Part shown: positions 7,268 to 17,200 of the stretch, one piece after another | Numbering within the stretch: the first letter of the stretch is position 1 | Layout of the letters: the number at the start of each line of letters is the position of its first letter | IMG/VR virus record: IMGVR_UViG_3300017962_000093 | Span: 1-26,527 of that record | Reading direction: 5' to 3' (one strand) | DNA length: 26,527 bases | Source of the DNA: a virus | Made by a program: the position numbers and the translations under genes | Notes under the pieces: generated by a model | What the model saw: the letters and a program-made list of their open reading frames with translations, nothing else | Databases searched by the model: none | What the model was told of the DNA's origin: nothing

Positions 7268-7714
7268 ATGAGCAGTTTAGAAAAAGATACAATTAAGAAC
7301 ATTAAAGTCAAGGAAAACCTAAAACAGAAGCCTATTGTAAAGGCTCAATCTTACAGAGGTTTAAGCACAGTCAATCCTGACAATTTATCTTACACTCTCT
7401 ATGATATTGGGTTAATTAAACAAGACCTACTTAATCACTTCCATATAAGACAAGGGGAAAAATTAGAAAATCCCGAATTTGGAACAATTATTTGGGACAT
7501 TTTATTTGAGCCGTTAACGGAAAATCTAAAAGAAGCAATAGCAGACAACGTAACAACGATTATTAACAGCGATCCACGTATCAATGCTAATAGAGTAATT
7601 GTTGATCAGTATGAAAGTGGTATACAAATAGAGTGTGAACTGCAATATCTACCATATAACATTTCTGAAAAAATGAAGTTACAGTTTGATCAAAACAACG
7701 GCTTTGTAGGTTAA
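7268..7714 (+). CDS. gp25: gp25 baseplate wedge protein
   Basis: This 148-residue protein carries the gp25/TssE core: GLSTVN at 31-36, a DIGLIKQDLLNHF helix, RQGEKLENPEFGT at 61-73 and ILFEPL at 78-83. In T4, gp25 with gp6 and gp53 forms the wedge core and touches the sheath, helping to set off contraction. T4 gp25 has 132 residues; the extra length is a lysine-rich N-terminal tail. Between the gp5 stop and the ATG there are 18 bases with no Shine-Dalgarno-like sequence, only the late box. The gene is in the same frame as gp5, so only the gp5 stop codon separates the two proteins. Confidence 0.9.
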   Translation: MSSLEKDTIKNIKVKENLKQKPIVKAQSYRGLSTVNPDNLSYTLYDIGLIKQDLLNHFHIRQGEKLENPEFGTIIWDILFEPLTENLKEAIADNVTTIINSDPRINANRVIVDQYESGIQIECELQYLPYNISEKMKLQFDQNNGFVG

Positions 7715-7726
7715 AGAATTAAGTAC

Positions 7727-7738
7727 TCTGTTAACAGA
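7727..7738. repeat. 12-base perfect palindrome before the gp6 late promoter
   Basis: TCTGTTAACAGA is a perfect inverted repeat with no loop, located in the 56-base gap between gp25 and gp6, five bases before the late box. It could be a protein binding site or chance. It lacks a loop and a T-run, so it does not look like an intrinsic terminator. Confidence 0.4.
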
Positions 7739-7742
7739 AACA

Positions 7743-7750
7743 AATAAATA
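7743..7750 (+). promoter_or_regulatory. T4-type late promoter box upstream of gp6
   Basis: AATAAATA followed by C, identical over nine bases to the boxes before gp48 and before the last gene. It stands 20 bases ahead of the gp6 ATG. TAACGAGG follows, as at the gp48 promoter, and supplies the ribosome binding site. Confidence 0.75.
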
Positions 7751-7770
7751 CTTTATAACGAGGAAAGCAA

Positions 7771-10700
7771 ATGTCGACAACAGATAGACAAAATAGATTA
7801 CTACTTGCAGAAGACTGGAAGAGAGTATATCAAACATTTAAAAACGCAGACTTTAAGTCATACGACTTTGATAGTCTACGTCGTACAATGATCAACTATC
7901 TGCGTGAAAATTATCCAGAAGATTTCAACGATTACATTGAATCCTCAGAATACCTTGCGTTAATTGATTTGATTGCGTATTTAGGTCAAAACCTTGCTTT
8001 CCGTGTTGATCTAAATGCACGTGAAAACTATTTAGAACTTGCAGAACGTAGAGAAAGTGTATTACGTTTAGCAAGACTTCTTTCTTACAATCCAAAGAGA
8101 AATCAAACAGCAAATGGCTTATTAAAGTTTGAAAGTGTTCAAACCACCGAAGACATTGTAGACAGCAACGGTGTTAACCTTGCTAATCAAACAATTATTT
8201 GGAATGATCCAAGCAATCCTGATTGGTCAGAGCAATTTAGAAAAGTACTAAATGCTTCGTTGCCTGAAAACTCTATTGTAGGACGTCCTGTTAAAAAATA
8301 TACAATTAACGGCATTACTACAGAACAATATCGTTTCAATGCAACAAATTCTAATTTACCTATCTATAGTTTTAATAAAAATGTAGGTGAAAAGAATTTA
8401 GTATTTGAAGTAACCAGTGCAGGTATTACAGTAGACAAAATTTTTGAAGAAACTCCATTACCAGGAAACAGTTTAGCATTTTTATATAGAGAAGATGGTA
8501 AAGGTGCTGGCAGTTCTAATACAGGATATTTTCTACACTTTAGACAAGGACAAATGGACAATGGTTCTTTTACTGTTGACAATCCTAATACTAATCAAGC
8601 GATAGCAATTGATGCAACAAACATTAATAATTCAGATGTATGGTTATACAAACTTGATGCTAATGGCAATGAACAAGATTTGTGGACTAAGGTAGATGCT
8701 GTTGAAGGTAACAATGTAATCTATAATAGTTTAAGCAAAAATCAACGAGATATCTATACAGTTCTAACCAGAATTGAAGATAGAATTAGTTTATTATTTG
8801 CTGACGGAACATTTGGTAATTTGCCTAAAGGTAGATTCAGAGTTTATTATAGAAAGTCAATTGGAAGAAAATATAGTATTCAACCTGAAGAACTTACAAA
8901 CATTACAATATCTGTTCCTTACGAAACAAGAAGCGGAACAGCAGAAACAATGACTATAACTGCTTCGTTAAAATACACAGTTGATAATGCAAGTTCAGCA
9001 GAAACAAGTAGAAGTATTAAAGAAAATGCACCTTCAACATTCTATACACAAAATAGAATGATTACAGGTGAAGATTATCAAGTAGCACCGAGATCAATCA
9101 GCCAAGAAATTATTAAAAGTAAAAGTATTAATAGAACGTCGAGTGGTGTTAGTAGATATTTTGATTTAATTGATGCTACAGGCAAATATTCAAGCACTAA
9201 TATCTATGGTGATGACGGAGCCATTTATAGAGAAGTATTTGATAAGCGTGTGAACTTTTCGTTTATTACGAGAACAGACGTTGAAGGTCGTATTGAAAAC
9301 GTAGTGCAACCTATTTTAAGAAATATATTAATTAGAAATTTTTATCTAAGTGAATTTCCGAAGACTTCGGCGGCTGACTTAGGAGCAATTTGGAATCAAG
9401 TTGCAAGACAAACAAATAACTCGAGCGGATATCTAACAGATACACTTGATATAAAACTAACTACAGGTACATTTACAGGAAGTACATTAAGATACATAGA
9501 ACCCGGAGCACTTATTAAATTTCTTGCACCAGCAGGTCAACATTTTATGACAAACGATCTTAATAAGTTGATGTCTGGAAATGCAGATCACCCTTTTGCT
9601 ACTAAATTTATTTGGACAAAAGTAATTCAAGTTAATGATGATGGAACTGAAAATTACGAAGATGGTCAAGGACCTATTATTTTTAATGATGTTATTCCAA
9701 CAGGTGCAATATTAAGCGAAATTAAACCCAAGTTTGCAACAAGTTTGACAACAGATGTTATTTCTCAAATGATTGATCAAATTTTTGCATATAAAACATT
9801 TGGTTTACGATATAGCCTTGCTGATAGAGAATGGCGAGTAATTTTAAATAACAATCTAAGTATTGGTAATGCATTTAATACAGGTAGATCAGGTGATAAT
9901 TCAAATCAAAATTTAGACTCAAGTTGGTTATTATTATTTGAAACTGACGGAGAAAAGTATACAATCACATACAGAGGTGTTAGATATATTTTTGAAAGTG
10001 ATAAAGAAGTAAGATTCTATTTTGACGAAACTGATAAAATCTATGACAGTAGAACAGGACAAATTATTACAGACAAAATAAACTTGCTTTCTATTAATAA
10101 ACAACCAGACAGTATTCAACCATTTACTATTGATTATCCTTGGCAAATTACTAAAGAATATCGCGACGAAGAAGGATATATTAACAGTAAAAAAGTTGAG
10201 ATTAGTTTCTTTGACAGTGATGCTGACGGAGTAATTGACAATCCTGACTCATTTTTAAATTTTGTAGAACCGGAAAACAATCCTTTAACTAAGTGGGTTT
10301 TCGTAAAAGAAGAAGTTTCAAATAATCAATCCACAAATTTTAACTATGTAGATGCACAAGCAGAAAATATTAAAGTGTTTGAAACTGAATCAGCAACTGG
10401 ACCGCTATCAGTATTTGATAACGGAACAAAATTCTATTTTGTAGATAATGATGTATTTAAAGAATATAGCACAACTACTGGATTGTTGTCTTTAATTACA
10501 AATTATAAAGCATATAAAGGTAGAGATAAAATTAAATTTCAATATGTACATAGTGCAGACGAAAACAATAGATTAGATCCAAGTAGTACAAATATCATTG
10601 ATACATATTTGTTAACGTCTACATATGATAAAAAGTTTAGAGAATACCTTACAGGTGTAACAAATACAAAACCTTTGCCACCAAGTTCAGATCAATTATT

Positions 10701-11217
10701 TCAAAACTTTGGTGCAAATATTAATAAAATTAAATCAATCAGTGATGAAGTAATTTATCATCCTGTAAAATATAAAATACTATTTGGCGACAAAGCAGAA
10801 CCAGATCTCCAAGCAACCTTTAAAGTTGTAAAGAATTCAGATCAAGTTACAAATGACAACGATATTAAGTTACGTGTTATTACAGCAATTAATCAATTCT
10901 TTAGTTTAGAATTTTGGGACTTCGGTGATAAGTTTAGTTTTACTGAACTTGCAACATACATAATGAATTCATTAGCACCGGACATTGCTACGATTGTATT
11001 AGTACCAAAGCAAACAGATAAAGTGTTTGGAAGTTTATATGAAATTACAACCGAAAGTGATGAAATTTTTATTTCGAGTGCAACAGTTGATGACGTAGAT
11101 ATTATAGATTCTATTACAGCATCGAGATTAAAAGCAAATGGCGCTATTGTTACAACAGCAACAACAGACAATGCAGGCATAACGTCAAGTTCTAACACTA
11201 CAGGAAGTAATTACTAA
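7771..11217 (+). CDS. gp6: gp6 baseplate wedge protein, enlarged
   Basis: The N-terminus (about 25-120) has the gp6 signature: YLRENYPEDFNDYIESS, then LIDLIAYLGQNLAFRVD, NARENYLELAERRESV and a LLSYNPKRNQTANG segment. A baseplate J-like core follows: ADGTFGNLPKGRFRVYYR near 345, then ENAPSTFYTQNRMITGEDYQ ending near 434. The last 150 residues contain a typical C-terminal wedge domain (IKLRVITAINQFFSLEFWDFG), ending in a Ser/Thr-rich tail. In T4, dimers of gp6 (660 residues) form the inner ring of the baseplate and link wedges. This version has 1148 residues; the extra length lies mainly between about 500 and 1000, a region of DGE-rich beta segments that I cannot assign. The gene has its own late promoter and overlaps the giant gene by one base. 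Confidence 0.9.
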   Translation: MSTTDRQNRLLLAEDWKRVYQTFKNADFKSYDFDSLRRTMINYLRENYPEDFNDYIESSEYLALIDLIAYLGQNLAFRVDLNARENYLELAERRESVLRLARLLSYNPKRNQTANGLLKFESVQTTEDIVDSNGVNLANQTIIWNDPSNPDWSEQFRKVLNASLPENSIVGRPVKKYTINGITTEQYRFNATNSNLPIYSFNKNVGEKNLVFEVTSAGITVDKIFEETPLPGNSLAFLYREDGKGAGSSNTGYFLHFRQGQMDNGSFTVDNPNTNQAIAIDATNINNSDVWLYKLDANGNEQDLWTKVDAVEGNNVIYNSLSKNQRDIYTVLTRIEDRISLLFADGTFGNLPKGRFRVYYRKSIGRKYSIQPEELTNITISVPYETRSGTAETMTITASLKYTVDNASSAETSRSIKENAPSTFYTQNRMITGEDYQVAPRSISQEIIKSKSINRTSSGVSRYFDLIDATGKYSSTNIYGDDGAIYREVFDKRVNFSFITRTDVEGRIENVVQPILRNILIRNFYLSEFPKTSAADLGAIWNQVARQTNNSSGYLTDTLDIKLTTGTFTGSTLRYIEPGALIKFLAPAGQHFMTNDLNKLMSGNADHPFATKFIWTKVIQVNDDGTENYEDGQGPIIFNDVIPTGAILSEIKPKFATSLTTDVISQMIDQIFAYKTFGLRYSLADREWRVILNNNLSIGNAFNTGRSGDNSNQNLDSSWLLLFETDGEKYTITYRGVRYIFESDKEVRFYFDETDKIYDSRTGQIITDKINLLSINKQPDSIQPFTIDYPWQITKEYRDEEGYINSKKVEISFFDSDADGVIDNPDSFLNFVEPENNPLTKWVFVKEEVSNNQSTNFNYVDAQAENIKVFETESATGPLSVFDNGTKFYFVDNDVFKEYSTTTGLLSLITNYKAYKGRDKIKFQYVHSADENNRLDPSSTNIIDTYLLTSTYDKKFREYLTGVTNTKPLPPSSDQLFQNFGANINKIKSISDEVIYHPVKYKILFGDKAEPDLQATFKVVKNSDQVTNDNDIKLRVITAINQFFSLEFWDFGDKFSFTELATYIMNSLAPDIATIVLVPKQTDKVFGSLYEITTESDEIFISSATVDDVDIIDSITASRLKANGAIVTTATTDNAGITSSSNTTGSNY

Positions 11218-14200
11218 TGGCAAATGACAACGATCAAAACGAATTTCCAATTAGTCCAGACGGTGAAAACGAAAAGAGAACCAGTTTAAGTCATCTTCCT
11301 CGTTACTTTAGAACTTCTCCAAACAAAAAGTTTTTAACAAGCACACTTGATCAGTTGATTCAGCCAGGTGTGGTCGAAAAACTAAATTCTTATTACGGTA
11401 GAAAGAATGCAAAAGCATTTACTGCTGACGATAATTATGTAGGCGATGTTTCAAAACAACGTGAAGATTATCAATTAGAACCCGCAACAGTAATCAAAGA
11501 TGATGTTAATAACGTTACATTTTATAAAGATTACAACGACTATATCAATCAACTAAGATCGTTTGGAAATAACAATCCAGATCACAGTAAAATAAATGCA
11601 CAAGAATATTATGCATGGAATCCGCATATTGATTGGGACAAGTTTGTCAACTTTAGAGAATACTATTGGTTACCAAGCGGTCCTCAAGTATTATCTATCT
11701 TTGGTCAATCTAAAGAAGTAGTTTCAACTTTTAAAGTATCATTGGAGGAGAACGATGACAATGTAGCATATAAGTTTACACCAACAGGTTTAACACAAAA
11801 TCCTACTTTAAAACTTTACAAAGGTCAAACTTACATATTTGAAATTGATACTCCTGGACATCCGATCGCATTTGCAACTAACAGAGCCTTTACTCCGGGA
11901 CAAGCAATTATCACAGAAACTGTAGAAGGTGTGTTGGCACCTGGTAAGTTTGAAGCAGAAATTTATGACAGCGATGGATACGACACGGGTGAATACATAG
12001 TAGAACCGGTTGAAGGTGGTATCACAGGATTTACAGAAGGCGACAATATTTCTACACTTTACACAGACGGTGTAGAATCTGCAACAGTGTTTGTTGAGAA
12101 AGGAACACTAAAGTTTACAGTGCCTTTAGATGCACCAGATAAGTTATTTTATATCAGTAAAAATGATGTTAATACAAGTGGTATGATTTTAATGTATAAC
12201 ATCTTAGAAAATACTGAAATAAATGTAGAAGAAGAAATACTTCAAAAGAAAACTTACACTACAAGAACAGATGTTGATTTATCAAACGGTATGCTTGTAG
12301 AATTTCTTGGACAGGTAACACCTGCAAAATACGGAGAAGGTACTTGGTATGTTGAAGGTGTAGGAGAAAGTATCAAGTTAATAAACAAAACAGATTTAGA
12401 AATCACTGGTGAATACAGTGCTAATTTATTTGTTCCGTTTGACAGCGAAAACTTTGATAAGTTACCTTTTGGTCAAGCATTAAATTATCCTAAGGATAAA
12501 GATTATATTACAATTAATCGTGCGGCGATTGATGGCAATCAATGGACTCGACATAATCGCTGGTTCCATAGAGAAACAATTGAAGCGGTTGCTAAAGCCA
12601 ATGGTACTTCACTTGATTTAGATCAATCTACAAGAGCAAAAAGGCCTATTATTGAATTTGATGCTGGACTAAGACTATACAATTTTGGTAGTAAATTTAA
12701 ATCAAATGTTGATTTAATTGATGATAAAACTAACGATGTATTTTCTATTATTGAAGGGTCAATTGGGTACAATGTTGACGGAGTGGATTTAATTGAAGGT
12801 CAGCGTATTTTATTTACAGCAGATCCTGATATTAGAGTAAATGGTAGAATTTATAAAGTTACATTTATAAATCAACTTGGCACAAGACAAATTGCATTAC
12901 AAGAAGAAACTGATACCGAACCACAAGAAAATGAAACAGTTTTAGTTAAAAACGGTATTGAAAATCAAGGTAAAATTTATTGGTATAACGGCAATAGATG
13001 GATTAAGGCACAAGAAAAGATAAGAGCAAATCAAGCACCTAAATTTAATCTATACGATTCAACAGATACGTCCTTTGATACTTATAATAGTAATTCGTTT
13101 GTAGGAAATAAAATATTTTCTTATAAAGAAGGTTCGGGTGCAGTAGATTCTGAGTTAGGGTTTCCTTTAAGTTATAGGAACATTGAAAACAGTGGAGATA
13201 TTGTTTTTAACTTTGATCTACTAACTGAAGAATTTACATATCAAGTAGGACAACAAAATTTTACTGAAAATACTGATACTGCTACATTAAGAAAATATAC
13301 TGACTTAGACACTTATGAAAATGTTAGTGGTTGGAAAAAAGCAATTTCTGACAGTAAACAAAAAGTAATTAGACAGTACGTTGTTGCAGGTCAAAAAAAT
13401 AATTTTGCAATCGACGTTTACAATAGAAGCGGCGACTTAAACGAATTAGAAGTAAAAGTTTTTGTTAATAATGAACGTAGAACTGATTGGGAAATTAATA
13501 GACAAGATGGTGTAGCATACGTCACATTTAACTCAAATCTGAATAGAGATGATAATTTAATTCTTCATTGTACAAGCGAAGCAGACAAAAACGATAATGG
13601 ATATTATGAGTTTCCAATTAACTTAGAGCACAATCCGTTAAATGATAATATTAGTAATTTTACATATGGCGAAGTTGCCGATCATGTAACTACTATTATT
13701 GAAAATGTTGAAGGATTCGAAGGCAAATATCCAGGAAGTAGTAATTTACGTAACTTAGGTCAATTATCAGAATATGGTACAAAGTTTGTACAGCACAGTG
13801 GACCTATTACACTTTCGTCTTATCATATTACAAATAAAAACTACAATGCTGTAAAAGCACTAAGATTTGCAAGAAAAGAATATGCAAAATTTAAAAGAGC
13901 CGCTTTACAAATTGCAAACGAGTTAGGTGTTGACGGCAATGCAAGATATCTTGTTGATGAAATAATTAAAAAATGGCAATCAGAAAAATCTAAACAAACA
14001 GCATTTTACTGGACTGATATGATTGGAAATGGAGCAAGTAAAAAGCGTTCATTTACTGTTGTTGATTCAGGCAATAAGTTTTATAGTTTAACTAATCCGT
14101 TTAGTTTAAAAACAGTTTCTGCAAAAGCAGTTTATGTATATTTAAACGACAATCAGTTATTACACAATAGAGATTATATTTTCACTGACGAAGGCTTTAT

Positions 14201-17200
14201 ACAGATTACAGATAAAGTAGATTTAACAGTTGGAAGTGTTGTTGACATTTATGAATACGAATCAACTGATGCATCGTATATTCCGCCAACTCCTACTAAG
14301 TTGGGGCTATGGCCGTTGCACATTCCAGAAATTTTTGTAGATAATACATATCAAACACCTCAGACAGTAATTAAAGGTCATGATGGTAGCATTATTAAAG
14401 CGTATGGCGATTATAGAGATGACATAATTTTAGAACTTGAAAAACGTATCTATAATAATGTTAAAGTTTCATACGACAGAGATATTTTTGATATAGATAG
14501 TTTTATCGGACACCCTTCAAGAGATACGGGATTTGATAGAGAAGATTTAAACGATATTATTATAACTGATTTTGTTGATTGGTTAGCAGTAGCAGGAGAT
14601 CCTGACTATACAGACACAGGTTTTTACGATAGATCAAACTCCTTTACATGGAACTATAGTTTTATGACAGATCCAGATGGCAATCCGTTACCTGGCTTCT
14701 GGAGAGGAATTTACAAAGATTATTTAGGAACAGATTCACCGCATACTACTCCGTGGAAAATCTTGGGTTATATAGATAAACCGGATTGGTGGGAGACAGT
14801 GTATGGGCCAGCACCTTACACTAAAGAAAATTTAATTTTATGGGAAGATTTACAAGAGGGGAGAGTTAGAGAACCTAACAAACCTATTAGATATCGCCCT
14901 AATTATGCACGAAAAAATTTATTAAATCTTATTCCAGTTAATACCCAGGGTAAACTTTTAAGTCCGTACGAGGCCGGTTATGCTCAAGGATTAATTCTTC
15001 CTCAAACAAATACTAATTTTGTATTTGGTGATGAAGCACCAACTGAGACAGCATGGCGTAGAGGGTCAGAATATCCATTTGCATATATTACTGCTTGGTT
15101 AATTCATCAACCTGCAAAAGTAATGGGATTAGGTTTTGATCGTTCGAGGATTGAAAGAAATGCCGCAGGTGATTTAGTTTATAAAGGTAATAATAAACGT
15201 ATTAGATTAGAAGATTTAATTTTTCCTAATACAACTGATAGTGATGTTAGAATTACTACTGCTGGTATAGTAAATTATATTTTTAACTACATTAATGCAG
15301 ATGTAACAAAACTTAATGAAGAATATAGTGAAGAAATTAAAAATATAAAAGTACAACTTGGTTTTAAAGTAGGCGGGTTTAGTACAAAAGACAAATTTAG
15401 ATTAATATTAGATTCGCGTACTCCGAATAATAAAGGCAATGTATTTGTACCAGAAGAAAATTATGATTTATTCTTAAACACTTCTTCTCCTATAGATACT
15501 GTTTCTTATAGTGGAGTAATTGTTGAAAAACGTCCAGCAGGATATCTAATTAAAGGTTACGATAAATCTAAACCATATTTCGACTATTATAAACACATTG
15601 AACGTGCTCGTGATCCAGTAATTAATGTTGGCGGAGTCAGTGAAGCATTTCTTGAATGGCAAGCAGGTCAACGCTATCAACAAAATCAGATAGTAAGACT
15701 GGGCAATGAGTTCTTTAGAGTAAAAGTTTCAGGAACATTTGATACGTTTAATGAAGATAATTTTACAAAACTTGTTGAACTTCCGATTGAAGGCGGCAAG
15801 GAAGCAGTGTTACGAAGAAACTTTGAAACAGATGTTTCTAAATTAAATTATGGAACATTGTTTAGAACCCCACAAGCAGTAGTAGACTTTTTGTTAGGAT
15901 ACGGAAAGTACTTAGAAGATCAAGGATTTAATTTTACTAAGTTTAACAAAAACATCGAAACTATTGAAAACTGGGAATTAAGTGCAAGAGAATTTTTATT
16001 CTGGACTACACAAAATTGGAATTCAGGCGCATTATTAACACTATCACCAAGTGCTGTTAATTTACAATTTAACAGAGATTATGCAGTAGTTGATAATATT
16101 TTTGACAACTTTTATGACTATACCTTGTTAAAAGCCGACGGGCAAAAATTACAAGAAGATTTTGCTAATACTATTAGAAGTAGTCAAAACGAATTTGGCT
16201 TAACATTAAAGAATACCGCGGACGGAATTTACTTTGTTAAATTACCGTTAGTGCAAAAAGAACACGTATGTTTGCTTGATAATACCACAGTGTTTAATGA
16301 TACAATTTATAATCCAGGTCCTGGTTATAGACAAGCAAGAATTAGAGTACTTGGGTATCGTAGCACAGAATGGAATGGTAGTGTAAACATACCAGGATTT
16401 ACTCTTGACAGTGTTAATGTTGTTGATTGGAAAGAAAATACAGATTATAAAATTGCTGACGTAGTTTATTACAAAACACGTTATTATAGTGCAAAATATA
16501 AAATTCCTGGATCGCAAACATTTAACGAAGACGACTGGTACTTGCTAAATGAAAAACCATCTAATGAATTAATTCCAAACTTTGATTACAAAGCAAATCA
16601 GTTTGCTGATTTTTACGATTTAGATACTGATAATTTTGATAGTGAACAGCAAAGATTAGCACAGCATTTAATTGGTTATCAAAAACGTACATATCTTGAA
16701 AATATTATTAACGATGATGTAAGTCAATATAAATTCTATCAAGGATTCATTCAAGATAAAGGAACAATTAATTCGTTAGAAAAGTTATTCGATGCATTAT
16801 CTAATACAGAAAATTCAAGTTTAGAATTTTTTGAAGATTGGGCCTTTAAAGTAGGACAATACGGAGCAAGTGAATCGTTTGAAGAAGTAGAGTTTGAAAT
16901 TGATCAATCTAAGTTTAGATTATCGCCACAGCCTTTTCAATTAGTTCAAACAATTGATCCATTAGATACAGACTTGGTATACAGATATACTCCGGTTAAC
17001 GTTTATAGCAAACCGCCAAAGTATAATCATAAGCCGTTCCCTACAAAATATATTGACGAAGACGAATCGTATATTAAGACTGCTGGATATGTTTCCCAAG
17101 ATGATATTGATTATAGGGTTACAAATTATGACGACATTTTAGATTTAGATCTAAACACAGTTGAAATCGGCCAGTATATTTGGGTAGCCAAAAAAGAACA

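Noticed and set aside
7715-7770. Possible terminator between gp25 and gp6
   Set aside because: The palindrome has no loop, is AT-rich in the centre, and is not followed by a T-run; a late promoter follows instead.
10893-11198. Minus-strand 101-codon frame opposite the end of gp6
   Set aside because: Antisense to the conserved C-terminal domain of gp6, without a ribosome binding site or promoter that I can see.
11590-11598. AAATAAATG inside the giant gene (similar sequence near 12220)
   Set aside because: It is within coding sequence, with no gene start behind it, and it lacks the final A and C of the conserved box; expected in AT-rich DNA.
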